DNA of 64,000 bases, from NCBI GenBank assembly GCA_963697975.1, contig OY969111.1, forward strand, positions 3,224,001 to 3,288,000. Reading direction: 5' to 3'. Both the position numbers and the translations under genes were made by a program. Of this stretch, positions 17,739 to 26,644 are shown piece by piece. The notes under the pieces are model-generated. The model searched no databases. It was given only the letters and a program-made list of their open reading frames with translations, and was not told the origin of the DNA. How positions within the stretch are numbered: the stretch's first letter is position 1; each line of letters starts with the position of its first letter. This stretch comes from QHXM01 sp963697975 (GTDB lineage: Bacteria > Acidobacteriota > Blastocatellia > Pyrinomonadales > Pyrinomonadaceae).

Positions 17739-18860
17739 CTACCGCATAAACTCGCGGATCGTCTCGACCACATAGCTCTGCTGCTCGGCGGTCAACTCAG
17801 GATAAATCGGCAGCGCAATCGTCTCGCGTGCGGCGCGCTCGGCTTCTGGAAAATCTCCTTCGCGGTAGCCGAGATAGCCGAAGCATTCTTGCAGGTGCAG
17901 CGGCACGGGATAATAAATGTCCGTCCCGATGTCATGTCGCTTGAGATGTTCGATGAGCGCGTCACGCTTTTCCCCGGCGCGGATGACGTATTGATTGAAG
18001 ATGTGGCGGACACGCTCGCGAACAGCAGGCAGCCCGATCTCTTCCAGCAACCCTGCGTCCTCGAACAATTGATTGTATCTGGCGGCGTTTGCCGCACGCG
18101 CCTCAGACCATGCGTCCAGATGCGGCAGCTTGACGCGCAGGATGGCAGCCTGAAGAGAATCGAGGCGGCTATTGACTCCAATCAGGCTGTGATAATACTT
18201 CACACGGCTACCATGAACGCGCAGGATTCGCAGCCGCTCCGCGAGCGCATCATCGTCGGTCGTCATCATGCCGCCATCGCCCGCCCCGCCCAGATTCTTT
18301 GACGGGTAGAAACTAAAGCAGCCAATCGCACCGATTGCCCCGGCCTCTCGCCCGTCGTCTTCAGCGCCAATGGCCTGCGCCGCATCTTCGATGACGGGCA
18401 AATCGTGTCGTGAACACAACTCCATGATGGCCTTCATCTCCGCACATTGGCCGTAGAGATGAACGGGCATGATGGCGCGCGTGCGTTCCGTTATCGCGCC
18501 TTCGATTTTTGAAACGTCGACGTTGTAGGTGTCGGGCGCAATGTCAACGAAGACAGGACGCGCCCCCAGGCGGGCAATCGCGGCGGCGGTCGCAAAGAAG
18601 CTGTAAGGTGTCGTGACGACTTCATCGCCCGGCTTAATCTCAAGCGCCATCAGCGCCAGCAGCAGCGCATCCGAGCCGCTCGCACAACTGATGGCGTGCC
18701 GTGATTTTGTGTAACGCGCCACCTCATCTTCGAGCGCCGAAATGTCCGGCCCCAGGATGAATTGCTGTGAATCCATCACGCGCCGGACGGCCTCGTTCAG
18801 TTCATCTCTGAGCGCCGCGTATTGCGCTTGCAAATCGAGTAATGGGACTTTCATGTTCAC
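17739..18860 (-). CDS. wbpE: DegT/DnrJ/EryC1 aminotransferase, WbpE-like
   Basis: 373 residues, PLP enzyme. VPLLDLQAQYAALRDEL, SGSDALLLALMALEIKPGDEVVTTPYSFFATA and SFYPSKNLGGAGDGG (PLP Lys near residue 188) match the subgroup that aminates UDP-3-keto-GlcNAc-uronate. It follows the Gfo/Idh/MocA oxidoreductase gene with TAGTG overlap; in the WbpB/WbpE pair the dehydrogenase and aminotransferase act together. The start may be the GTG at 18860 or the ATG two codons later. It shares a nearly identical 68-bp patch with the paralogue at 19885-20991. Confidence 0.88.
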   Translation of the reverse strand: MNMKVPLLDLQAQYAALRDELNEAVRRVMDSQQFILGPDISALEDEVARYTKSRHAISCASGSDALLLALMALEIKPGDEVVTTPYSFFATAAAIARLGARPVFVDIAPDTYNVDVSKIEGAITERTRAIMPVHLYGQCAEMKAIMELCSRHDLPVIEDAAQAIGAEDDGREAGAIGAIGCFSFYPSKNLGGAGDGGMMTTDDDALAERLRILRVHGSRVKYYHSLIGVNSRLDSLQAAILRVKLPHLDAWSEARAANAARYNQLFEDAGLLEEIGLPAVRERVRHIFNQYVIRAGEKRDALIEHLKRHDIGTDIYYPVPLHLQECFGYLGYREGDFPEAERAARETIALPIYPELTAEQQSYVVETIREFMR

Positions 18861-19888
18861 TAAAGCTTGATAGCTCGTCCCTGTTGGCTGATGGAGGCTT
18901 GCGCTGCTTCGAGCAATCGCACCACGCGCAGGCCGGAATGTCCATCCGTGAGGGGCCGCCTTTTCTCCGTAATCGCGCTCAGGAATTCGCAGCAGACGTG
19001 GTGCAGGGCTTCGGTCGAATCCAGTTTCGGAACCCAGACATCGCCCGTGCGGTAGCTGACGAGCGTTTGATAAGCTGCTTCTTTGTCGGCAGCCTCTTCC
19101 GTTTGCGTCACCATCACGCCCTTGTCGTAGATGCGAATCTTCTCTGTCGGCTCGATGTCGTCGTAGACGATCATCTTACGGCTTCCTGCCAGCAGCGTGC
19201 GGCGAATCTTGACGGGCGAGAGCCAGTTGAAATGAAAGTGCGCGATGAATTCTTCCGGGAAACGAAGCATCACGTAGGCGATGTTCTCGATGCCGCGCTC
19301 GACGTGGCAACTGCCGGTCGCCGTCACCTCAAGCGGCTGGCGCTCAATAATGTAATCCATGATCGCCAGATCGTGCGGCGCTAAATCCCAGACGACGTTG
19401 ATGTCGCGCTGAAAAAGTCCCAGATTGATTCTCACCGAATCGAAGTAGAGCAGTTCACCCAGTTCGCCGCTTTTGACGACCTCTTTAATCTTCCGCACCG
19501 CGCCCGTGTAGATGAAGGTGTGATCCACCATCAGCGTCAACTGGTTGCGCTCGGCCAATTCGATTAGCTCTTCGGCCTCCGCAACGCTCGCCGTGAAAGG
19601 CTTCTCGATGAGCACATGCTTACCGGCTTCGAGCGCTTGCTTAGCGAAATTGAAATGCGTGTTGACGGGAGTGGCGATGACGACCGCCGCGAGTTGCGGG
19701 TCGTTGAAGAGTTGCGCGCAATCGGTCGTCGTCCGGGCGGAAGGATAGCGGCGTCCGAGCGTCTCCAAACGCTTCGTGTCCAGATCGCACATCCAGCTCA
19801 GGCTCGCCGCCTCGTTCTCCGCGAAGTTGCGCAGCAGGTTCGGCCCCCAGTAGCCGCAGCCGATGACACCAATCGTTGTGGGATTCAT
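18860..19888 (-). CDS. wbpB: Gfo/Idh/MocA family sugar dehydrogenase, WbpB-like
   Basis: 342 residues. The Rossmann loop IGVIGCGYWGPNLLRNF at the N-terminus binds NAD; VVIATPVNTHFNFAKQALEAGKHVLIEKPF near residue 75-100 carries the conserved EKP lysine. The family includes WbpB/WlbA, which oxidises C3 of UDP-GlcNAc-uronate. Overlaps the upstream aminotransferase gene by 4 bases and the downstream one by a single base, so all three are one translational unit. UDP-GlcNAc 6-dehydrogenase (WbpA), needed first in the pathway, is not in the window. Confidence 0.88.
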   Translation of the reverse strand: MNPTTIGVIGCGYWGPNLLRNFAENEAASLSWMCDLDTKRLETLGRRYPSARTTTDCAQLFNDPQLAAVVIATPVNTHFNFAKQALEAGKHVLIEKPFTASVAEAEELIELAERNQLTLMVDHTFIYTGAVRKIKEVVKSGELGELLYFDSVRINLGLFQRDINVVWDLAPHDLAIMDYIIERQPLEVTATGSCHVERGIENIAYVMLRFPEEFIAHFHFNWLSPVKIRRTLLAGSRKMIVYDDIEPTEKIRIYDKGVMVTQTEEAADKEAAYQTLVSYRTGDVWVPKLDSTEALHHVCCEFLSAITEKRRPLTDGHSGLRVVRLLEAAQASISQQGRAIKL

Positions 19889-20991
19889 TTAGACACCGTC
19901 TGTTCTTGAATGACTTCTGCGACACGCATTATCTGCTCATCCGTCAACTCCGGAAACATCGGAAGCGAAAGCACGCGGCTGGCCTGACGTTCGGCTTCGG
20001 GGAAATCTCCTGCCTTGTAGCCCAGAGACGCGTAAGCCGGTTGCAGGTGAACGGGGATGGGATAGTGTATGCCCGTCTGCACTCCCGCTTCATTCAAAGT
20101 TTTCTGGAGCGCCTCGCGTGCGTCTGTCTGCACAACGTAGAGATGATAGATGTGCTCGGCATAAGACATCTCGCGCGGCAGGGCCAGATTGCTGTCATTC
20201 AATAATTCGTTGTAGCGCGCGGCGTGCGCGCGGCGGAGATTGTTCCACTTGTCCAGATGGGGGAGCTTAACTCCCAGCACCGCGCCCTGAATTCCTTCGA
20301 GCCTGAAGTTGTAGCCAACCACTTCATGATGATACTTGCGCTCTGAGCCGTGATCGCGTAGCAGCCGCACACGACGCGCCACCTCTTCATCATTGGTGAC
20401 GACCGCTCCGCCTTCGCCGTAAGCGCCCAGATTCTTGCCTGGATAGAAACTGAAACAACCTGCACGGCCAAGCGCGCCGACGCGCTTTCCCTTGTAGCGG
20501 CTGCCGTGCGCCTGCGCCGCATCTTCAATCACAATCAAGTTGCGCCGCTCGGCCAGCTCGAAAATCGGATCAAGGTCGGCTGATTGACCGTAGAGATGCA
20601 CGGGCATGATGGCGCGCGTGCGTTCCGTTATCGCGCCTTCGATTTTTGAAACGTCAAGGTTGTAGGAGATCGGGTCGGCATCAACGAAGACGGGCGTACA
20701 TCCTGCGGTCGAGACGCCTTCGGCGCTGGCGAAGAAAGTATTGGCGGGCACGATGACTTCATCATTCGCGCCTAATTCACAAGCCATCACTGCAAGCTGA
20801 ATCGCCGCCGTTCCGCTATTGACCCCGACGCAGAAACGCGCGCCTGTGTATTCGGCAAAAGCGGCCTCAAACGCCTCGACCTCGCGCCCCAGAATAAAGC
20901 TCGCGTTCTCAACTACGCGCGCAATCGCCGCGTCCACTTCTGTCTTAATGGACTTGTACTGCGCCTGAAGGTCTACGAAAGGAACAAACAT
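19885..20991 (-). CDS. DegT/DnrJ/EryC1 aminotransferase (second paralogue)
   Basis: 368 residues with VPFVDLQAQYKSIKTEVDAAI, SGTAAIQLAVMACELGANDEVIVPANTFFASAEGVSTAG and SFYPGKNLGAYGEGGAVVTND (PLP Lys near residue 185). The VPANTFFASAEGVSTAG segment is closer to 3-keto-hexose aminotransferases such as FdtB/QdtB than to WbpE, so it may act on a dTDP-3-keto-6-deoxy sugar or be the true partner of the adjacent dehydrogenase; sequence alone does not settle this. ATG start at 20989-20991, just before element d. Confidence 0.87.
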   Translation of the reverse strand: MFVPFVDLQAQYKSIKTEVDAAIARVVENASFILGREVEAFEAAFAEYTGARFCVGVNSGTAAIQLAVMACELGANDEVIVPANTFFASAEGVSTAGCTPVFVDADPISYNLDVSKIEGAITERTRAIMPVHLYGQSADLDPIFELAERRNLIVIEDAAQAHGSRYKGKRVGALGRAGCFSFYPGKNLGAYGEGGAVVTNDEEVARRVRLLRDHGSERKYHHEVVGYNFRLEGIQGAVLGVKLPHLDKWNNLRRAHAARYNELLNDSNLALPREMSYAEHIYHLYVVQTDAREALQKTLNEAGVQTGIHYPIPVHLQPAYASLGYKAGDFPEAERQASRVLSLPMFPELTDEQIMRVAEVIQEQTVSK

Positions 20992-21081
20992 AAGTGATAA
21001 GTGATGGGTGATAGGTGATGGGTGATGAAAGAAAAACCTTGTCCTTTCTTATCACCTATCACTTATCACCTATCACTTCTT
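20992..21081. repeat. intergenic inverted-repeat element d (GTGATAG heptamers)
   Basis: The left arm at 20993-21028 is made of GTGATAA, GTGATGG and GTGATAG units; the right arm at 21046-21081 of the complementary TATCACC/TATCACT units, around a loop of about 17 bases. The stop of the WbpD-like gene (TGA at 21059-21061) and its last six codons (EVIGDK) consist of the right arm. The element ends exactly at the start of the next gene. Confidence 0.87.
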
Positions 21082-21547
21082 TTATAATTCTAGCAGGATT
21101 GCCTGCGACGATTGCTCCGGCGGGCACGTCGCGTGTGACGACCGAGCCTGCGCCGACGATTGAGCGTTCGCCGATGGTAATGCCGCCGAGGATGGTGGCG
21201 TTGGTGCCGATGCTGGCTCCGCGCCGCACGAATGTGCGCTCCACAGTCCAGTCGGCTTCGGTTTGAAGCTCGCCGCCTGTGGTGGTTGCGCGCGGGTATT
21301 TATCGTTGATGAAATTGACGCCGTGACCGATGAAGACCTCGTCCTCGACGGTCACGCCTTCGCAGATGAACGTGTGGCTGGAGACTTTGCAGTTGCGCCC
21401 GATGCTCACACCTTTCTGAATCTCGACGAAAGAGCCGATCTTGGTCGCATCGCCTATTCGGCAGCCGTAGAGGTTGACGAAGTTGTAAATGGCGACATCA
21501 TTCCCCAGCACCACATCCGGCGCGATGAGGCAGAATTCACCTCTCAT
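21059..21547 (-). CDS. wbpD: hexapeptide N-acetyltransferase, WbpD/WlbB-like
   Basis: 162 residues, left-handed beta helix. IAPDVVLGNDVAIYNFVNLYGC, IGSFVEIQKGVSIG, SSHTFICEGVTVEDEVFIGHGVNFINDKYPR and VAGNPARI are typical of the acetyltransferase that acts on the 3-amino group of UDP-2-acetamido-3-amino-uronate. It overlaps the wzc stop by one base (TAATG) and precedes two aminotransferase genes and the WbpB-like gene. The six C-terminal residues EVIGDK are encoded by repeat element d. Confidence 0.9.
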   Translation of the reverse strand: MRGEFCLIAPDVVLGNDVAIYNFVNLYGCRIGDATKIGSFVEIQKGVSIGRNCKVSSHTFICEGVTVEDEVFIGHGVNFINDKYPRATTTGGELQTEADWTVERTFVRRGASIGTNATILGGITIGERSIVGAGSVVTRDVPAGAIVAGNPARIIKEVIGDK

Positions 21548-23952
21548 TAACTCGCCGCCCCGCGTGCCCCGGCGCTTTCAGATGCGTCCGGCTCGCTGCC
21601 TTCGTCATCCGTGTAGTAGCCCGAATAGTAGCCAGCGTAGTAATAGTTCGTCGCTTCGAGCTTCACGTTGTTGAGCACAATGCCGAAGATGTTTGCGCCG
21701 ACATCCATGAGTTGCTGCTTGGCGCGGCGAACGATGGCGCGGGAACTCCGCCCGCCGTGAACCACCAGCATCACGCCGTCAACCATCGTCGAAAGAATGG
21801 AAGCGTCCGTAAACGAAATCGCGGGCGGCGAGTCAATGATAATGTGCGTGAAGCGATCTGAGACCGTACCGAGCAATTTCCGCATCTCGTCCGAGCCGAG
21901 AAGCTCCGCCGGGTTCGGCGGAACTGGCCCGGAGGTCAAAAGCTTCAAATTCGGCAGCTTGTCGTAAGGCTGCAACAACGCATCGAGGTCTGCATCTCCC
22001 GATAAATAATTGGTCACTCCGCCCGCGTTGGGGACTTTGAAATGCGCGTGCAGGCGCGGACGCCTGAGATCGCAGTCGATGATTAAAACTTCCGCGCCGG
22101 TCTGCGCCAGCATGACGGCGGTGTTGACGGCGGTGGTCGTCTTGCCTTCGGACGGCTGGCTCGATGTGACGAGAATCGTCTTCGGCGGCTGCCCGGCGGA
22201 AGAGAGCAGCAACGAGGTCCGCAAGTGCCTGTAGGCTTCGGCGATGGGCGAGCGCGCGTCGTCAATCAGCGCGAGCGCAGTTGAATCACCCGCGTCGGCG
22301 GGTGCGCTCGTTTTACCTTTCAAGCGCGGGCGCTCCGAACGGTTGCTCGGAATCAAGGCCAGCGCCGGAAGGTGTATGTAGCGGTCAACGTCTTCGACCG
22401 ACTTCAATGTATCGTCCAGATAATCGAGCAGGAAGGCCAGCCCGATGCCGACGCCGAGCGAGAGCAGAAAGGCGATCACGATATTGCGCGTGCGCGCCGG
22501 GCCAATCAGCGCTCCTGAACGACTGTACTGCTGGATGGTAACGTTGTTCGTCTTCATCTGATCGTTACCGGCGTTTTCAAGCTCCTGCTTACGCTGAAGC
22601 AGCGTAGCTAAGTATTGCTTGTTGGTCTCGATTCGCTGATTAATAACGCTCAGGTGAAGTTGCGCCTGATTCTTCTGGGATAAGAGTCCGCGTTGCTGAT
22701 TGAGCGATTGATGCAGGCGATTCTCTGTGGCGAGCGCTGCCTGGTAGCGAGCCTTCATGGTCGCCACCACTTCGCGTGGAGCTTTCGCCAGAGATTCCTC
22801 CAGCATATTGATCTGCGCGTCCACTTTTTTCACTTCCGGCCATTCCGGCGTGTAGATGACGAGCAGTTCGTCGCGCTTCTGCTTCAGAGCGTCCAGCTTG
22901 TCACGAAGCGTCTGGATGCGTTTGTTGTCGCCGACTTCGGGGATTTCGTTCGGATTAGTTGCCTCGTTCGCCGTTTCATACAGCGATTGGAGATTCTTGC
23001 GCTCATTCTCCGCGTCGAGCACCTGTGTGTTTAATTTCCCCACGTTAGCGGCCTGAAGGTCCACCGCTGGCGCACCCGTCCCCGGGTTGAAGGGGATGTC
23101 GTTCTCTTTGCTAAATTGGAATCTCGCTTGCTCGTCCGCTTCAATGTCGTGCTGATACTGCGCGATTTTCTCGCCCACCGTTCTCAGCGCCAGCTCAGTG
23201 CCGGTCGTCTGGCGTTCGCCGTTATTGTGAACGAAGGTGTCGGCGTAAGTGTTGGCAATCCTCTGCGCCAGTTCAGCATTGGTGTGCCTGTAGCTGAGGT
23301 TGATGAGATTCGTTCCGACGACGGGTTCGACCGTAAGATTCGCGGCCAGCGTGTCTTCATAAGGCTGAAGCCGAGCGAGGTCTTGAGGAGAAAGCTGCCC
23401 GCTTACCACCTTTTCGGGGCCGACCACTTCGATTCTGGTATTTACAGGGGCGGGCGCAGGCTGACTTCGCTCTTCGCCATAAATGAGCCTGCGAATCGAA
23501 GACCCGATGCTCGTCTGTCCGGGCGTGCCGAAAAATAACGGGTCGCGGTGAAGGTCGAGCGTCAGGATAACCTGTCGCGCCAGCGCAGGATTTTCCAGCA
23601 GCTTGAGCTGCGTGTTCCAGTAGGCCGGGTCTTTGTCGCTGCCGGTATTGATGACGATCTCTCTGCCGGTTTGAAGCACGCTCTTCGATTTCGGCTCGAT
23701 CTGAATCATCGCCGTCGCCTGATAAATCGAGGGCTGGCGATACATCTGGATCGTCACCAGCGAAGTGACGACCACGACGAGCGTCAGAATCAGCCACTTG
23801 CGCTTGAGAATGACGAACAGGTAGTCGCGCAAATGCGTCGGGTCTGAGGGCGAAACGCCGTAGGATTTCGACTGAGCAATATCGCTCAGCGGACGATCAA
23901 TGCCGCGCTCTCCGGCGGGAATGGGAATCAAGCGATTATCTTGTGAAACCAT
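21547..23952 (-). CDS. wzc: Wzc-type polysaccharide co-polymerase with tyrosine kinase domain
   Basis: 801 residues. A Wzz domain starts with a transmembrane helix near residues 50-72 and ends with a second near 485-508, with a long coiled-coil periplasmic part between. The cytoplasmic BY-kinase domain carries Walker A SSQPSEGKTTTAVN near residue 600, Walker A' VLIIDCDLRRP near 628 and Walker B HIIIDSPPA near 705. A Tyr-rich C-terminal tail (NYYYAGYYSGYY, about 768-780) is the expected autophosphorylation cluster. It would control chain length and assembly of EPS. No outer-membrane Wza partner is in the window. Confidence 0.95.
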   Translation of the reverse strand: MVSQDNRLIPIPAGERGIDRPLSDIAQSKSYGVSPSDPTHLRDYLFVILKRKWLILTLVVVVTSLVTIQMYRQPSIYQATAMIQIEPKSKSVLQTGREIVINTGSDKDPAYWNTQLKLLENPALARQVILTLDLHRDPLFFGTPGQTSIGSSIRRLIYGEERSQPAPAPVNTRIEVVGPEKVVSGQLSPQDLARLQPYEDTLAANLTVEPVVGTNLINLSYRHTNAELAQRIANTYADTFVHNNGERQTTGTELALRTVGEKIAQYQHDIEADEQARFQFSKENDIPFNPGTGAPAVDLQAANVGKLNTQVLDAENERKNLQSLYETANEATNPNEIPEVGDNKRIQTLRDKLDALKQKRDELLVIYTPEWPEVKKVDAQINMLEESLAKAPREVVATMKARYQAALATENRLHQSLNQQRGLLSQKNQAQLHLSVINQRIETNKQYLATLLQRKQELENAGNDQMKTNNVTIQQYSRSGALIGPARTRNIVIAFLLSLGVGIGLAFLLDYLDDTLKSVEDVDRYIHLPALALIPSNRSERPRLKGKTSAPADAGDSTALALIDDARSPIAEAYRHLRTSLLLSSAGQPPKTILVTSSQPSEGKTTTAVNTAVMLAQTGAEVLIIDCDLRRPRLHAHFKVPNAGGVTNYLSGDADLDALLQPYDKLPNLKLLTSGPVPPNPAELLGSDEMRKLLGTVSDRFTHIIIDSPPAISFTDASILSTMVDGVMLVVHGGRSSRAIVRRAKQQLMDVGANIFGIVLNNVKLEATNYYYAGYYSGYYTDDEGSEPDASESAGARGAAS

Positions 23953-23973
23953 AACTCTCTACACCTACCAAAA

Positions 23974-24183
23974 ATGACGATTGCTGATAGACAATGGACG
24001 ATGGACGAACAGCGAGTGCCGGTCATCTATCCTGCTGACCTCAAAGCGAGAGGCGCTAAAGAATAACATCAGTTGCGGGCTATCTGCCAATCCTGAAAGA
24101 CGATAAACGATGGACGATGGACGATAGACGATTGACAATAAGAACGTGCTTTCCATCGTCTATTGCCCATCGTCCATCGTCTG
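23974..24183. repeat. intergenic inverted-repeat element e (GGACGAT heptamers), long form
   Basis: The core has a left arm at 24099-24139 (ACGATGG/ACGATAG units) and a right arm at 24152-24183 (CATCGTC units). A separate half arm of the same units lies at 23976-24008, so the element may be a partial duplication or have lost one arm. The stop of rfbD (TAG at 24160-24162) and the codons for TMDDGQ lie in the right arm. It fills the gap between rfbD and wzc. Confidence 0.83.
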
Positions 24184-25023
24184 CCTCAAAGCGAACTCTT
24201 TAAGCGCGAGCCGCCAGTCGGGAAGCCTTTCCAGACCGATTGCTTCGGACAGCAGACAGCGCAGGCGCGAGTTGCGCGGGCGCGGAGCGGGTCTTTGGAG
24301 CGAGTCCATCCGCACGCCTTCGATCATTGCCTGCTCGCGCCCGGAAGCCGCGAGCGCCTCGCGCGCAAATTCTTCGAAGCTGGCCCCGTCGCCCGAATTG
24401 ACGACGTGATAAATTCCCGGCAAATCGAGTTCGGCCAATTGCCGCAAGCGTCGCGCCAAATCGGCGGCATAAGTCGGCGTGCCCCACGCATCGCTGATGG
24501 CCTTCAGATGTTCATTACGCGCGGCCAGTTCGATGACGCGGCTTAGGAAATTTCTTCCCCCGATGCCGAAAATCCAGCCCGTGCGGACAACCGTTGTGCG
24601 CGCGCACGCCCCTTGCGAACGCCGTTCGCCTTCGAGCTTGGACGCTCCGTAAACGCTCGTCGGGTTCGGGTCATCGCGCTGCGTGTAGAAGCCATCCTTC
24701 GTACCGTCGAAAACATAATCGGTCGAAATCGTCACCAGTCGCGCTTGAATGCGGCGTGCGCTCGTTGCCAGGTTTTCCGGCCCACGCGCGTTCGCCTCGA
24801 AAGCGCGCACGCGGTTCGTCTCGCAGCCGTCAACATCCGTCCACGCCGCGCAGTTGATAATCACCTGCGGACGCTCGCGCTCGAAGAGGGAATTAACCGC
24901 CGCCTCGTCTGCGATGTCGAGGCTCGTGTGATCATGCGCGGAAACTTCGTCGCCCTGCGCCGTGCAATGCTCCACCACAGCGCGACCGACCATCCCGCCC
25001 GCTCCCGTCACTAGAACTTTCAT
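24160..25023 (-). CDS. rfbD: dTDP-4-dehydrorhamnose reductase
   Basis: 287 residues from the ATG at 25021-25023. The open frame extends further upstream, but that part overlaps rfbB and repeat element f and has no family similarity. Motifs: MKVLVTGAGGMVGRAV, CAAWTDVDGCE, STDYVFDGTKDGFY, SVYGASKLEGE with Tyr/Lys, TGWIFG. It reduces dTDP-4-keto-L-rhamnose to dTDP-L-rhamnose; the required 3,5-epimerase could be the RfbC-like protein at 36157. The C-terminal tail comes from element e. Confidence 0.92.
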   Translation of the reverse strand: MKVLVTGAGGMVGRAVVEHCTAQGDEVSAHDHTSLDIADEAAVNSLFERERPQVIINCAAWTDVDGCETNRVRAFEANARGPENLATSARRIQARLVTISTDYVFDGTKDGFYTQRDDPNPTSVYGASKLEGERRSQGACARTTVVRTGWIFGIGGRNFLSRVIELAARNEHLKAISDAWGTPTYAADLARRLRQLAELDLPGIYHVVNSGDGASFEEFAREALAASGREQAMIEGVRMDSLQRPAPRPRNSRLRCLLSEAIGLERLPDWRLALKEFALRQTMDDGQ

Positions 25024-25025
25024 GA

Positions 25026-25137
25026 AAAGTCTGGACTCTCGGAGTCTGGACTCTCGGAGTCTGGAGTCTGGAGTCAAAAGACATAACTTGCTTTTGACCG
25101 GTTGGCTCCAGACTTCAGACTCCAGACTCCAGACTAA
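25026..25137. repeat. intergenic inverted-repeat element f (GTCTGGA heptamers)
   Basis: The left arm at 25029-25076 contains GTCTGGA units interrupted by CTCTCGGA; the right arm at 25093-25135 contains TCCAGAC/TTCAGAC units. The rfbB stop (TGA at 25115-25117) and the codons for ISLESGV lie in the right arm. The rfbD ATG at 25023 follows directly, so the element also carries whatever ribosome binding site rfbD uses. Confidence 0.85.
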
Positions 25138-26146
25138 TCTTTCCGTACTGTCGCTCGTAGAACTCGCGATATTCGCCGCTGCGCGCACGTTTGATCCATT
25201 CCGGGTTCTCCGCGTACCAGCGAATCGTCTTCTCAAGACCGCTCTCCCACGTCTCAAGGGGGTGCCAGCCGAGTTCCGTCTCAATCTTCGCCGGGTCGAT
25301 CGCGTAACGACGGTCGTGGCCCAATCGGTCTTTGACGTGACGAATCAAAGTGCGCGGCTTGCCGAGCGCGTCCAGCACAGATTCGACGACATCTATATTG
25401 CGCCGTTCGTTGCGCGCGCCGATGTTGTATGCCTCCCCGCTTCGACCTTTCTCCATCACCAGCCAGATTGCGCGACAGTGATCCTCTACATAAATCCAGT
25501 CGCGCACGTTGCGCCCGTCGCCGTAGAGCGGAATCGGCTCGTCATCGAGCGCGTTTGAGAGCATCAGCGGGAGAAACTTTTCGGGAAACTGGCGCGGGCC
25601 GTAGTTGTTCCCGCAACGCGTGACCACCGTGTCGAGGCCGAAAGTATGGGAAGCGGCGCGCACCAGATGCTCGGCGGCGGCTTTCGACGCGGCATACGGG
25701 CTGTTCGGTGCAAACGGCGAGCTTTCGGTGAAGAAAGCGTTTTCATCCTCTGCGAGGCTCCCCATCACCTCGTCTGTGCTGATATGGACGACGCGTTTGA
25801 CGCCCCGCTCGCGCGCCGCGTCCAGCAGCACCTGAGTCCCCAACACATTCGTTCGCAGAAACTCGTCAGCCGAAGCGATGCTGCGATCAACGTGCGATTC
25901 GGCGGCGAAGTTGACGATGATGTCTGTGCCCTCGTCGAGCGCGGCCAGCACGGCTTCGCGCTCCGAGATGTCGCCGCAGATAAAGTGATGGCGCTCCTGG
26001 TCCAGACCGTCCAGATTGTCGGGGTTTCCGGCGTAAGTCAGGGCGTCGAAATTGGTGATTTTGCAGCCGGGATTTTCATTGAGCGCCAGCCTGATAAAAG
26101 CCGACCCGATAAAGCCCGCGCCGCCTGTCACGAAAAGTTTAAGCAT
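25115..26146 (-). CDS. rfbB: dTDP-glucose 4,6-dehydratase
   Basis: 343 residues, extended SDR enzyme that makes dTDP-4-keto-6-deoxyglucose. KLFVTGGAGFIGSAFIR (NAD loop), NFAAESHVDRSI, STDEVMGSL with catalytic Asp-Glu near residue 127, SPYAASKAAAEHLV with Tyr/Lys near 152-156 and NNYGPRQFPEKFLP are diagnostic. Its product can feed RfbD (rhamnose) and the WecE/WecD pair (Fuc4NAc). First gene of a seven-gene minus-strand operon. Glucose-1-phosphate thymidylyltransferase (RfbA) is not in the window. Confidence 0.96.
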   Translation of the reverse strand: MLKLFVTGGAGFIGSAFIRLALNENPGCKITNFDALTYAGNPDNLDGLDQERHHFICGDISEREAVLAALDEGTDIIVNFAAESHVDRSIASADEFLRTNVLGTQVLLDAARERGVKRVVHISTDEVMGSLAEDENAFFTESSPFAPNSPYAASKAAAEHLVRAASHTFGLDTVVTRCGNNYGPRQFPEKFLPLMLSNALDDEPIPLYGDGRNVRDWIYVEDHCRAIWLVMEKGRSGEAYNIGARNERRNIDVVESVLDALGKPRTLIRHVKDRLGHDRRYAIDPAKIETELGWHPLETWESGLEKTIRWYAENPEWIKRARSGEYREFYERQYGKISLESGV

Positions 26147-26420
26147 GAATTTCGTCAGAAAAAATTAGATTAGGTTTCGGGATGAGACTCTTTTCAAGGG
26201 CTTCTCTCGCAGACCGTCAGAGTCAGTAAATTTCTTCGAATTCAAAGAGATTCGCAGTATACATAGATTATCACCGGCATGCCAAAGGGCGACGATAGCC
26301 CGCCTGCCGTCACTTTGTTTTGGTCCGGTGATCCGCAACTTTTCTTCGGCAAAATCTCGCGGTTGTTACGTTCCTAAGAACTCTTGTAAGCTTACTTTGT
26401 TAATCTTGAGGAATTAGTAT
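26147..26420. other. divergent intergenic region upstream of rfbB
   Basis: About 270 bases between rfbB (minus) and the promoter proposed for the beta-helix gene (plus). It is more AT-rich than the flanking genes. I see no convincing gene, RNA or repeat here; an rfbB promoter must lie in it but no box was clear enough to mark. Confidence 0.5.
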
Positions 26421-26449
26421 TGACATCTGGAGGAATCTAGCGTAAAACA
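26421..26449 (+). promoter_or_regulatory. sigma-70 promoter for the beta-helix gene
   Basis: A perfect -35 box TTGACA at 26421-26426, a 17-base spacer and TAAAAC at 26444-26449. Transcription from here would give a leader of roughly 190 bases before the ATG at 26645. A second TTGACA at 26551 has no matching -10 box. Confidence 0.55.
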
Positions 26450-26644
26450 CAGGGCGCTTCGCAACTGAATTAGGCGAACATGAGGCGTCTGTGAGGCCTG
26501 TCCCGAACCCTCTTAGATTTCCACGCCCGAACTACAATTTTCCTCGCGGGTTGACAAACTTATCGCGGCGAGCCAGTGCTCCCCGCTCCCACATGAGTGA
26601 GAATGCGTATTCTCAGTTCTATAATGCCCATAAGGAGACCACAA

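Noticed and set aside
26620..26625. TATAAT just before the beta-helix gene as promoter
   Set aside because: No -35 box at a fitting distance, and transcription would start within the ribosome site.
26597..26644. Longer start for the beta-helix protein
   Set aside because: The 16 extra codons precede a clear Shine-Dalgarno site (AAGGAG) and a typical signal peptide start at 26645.
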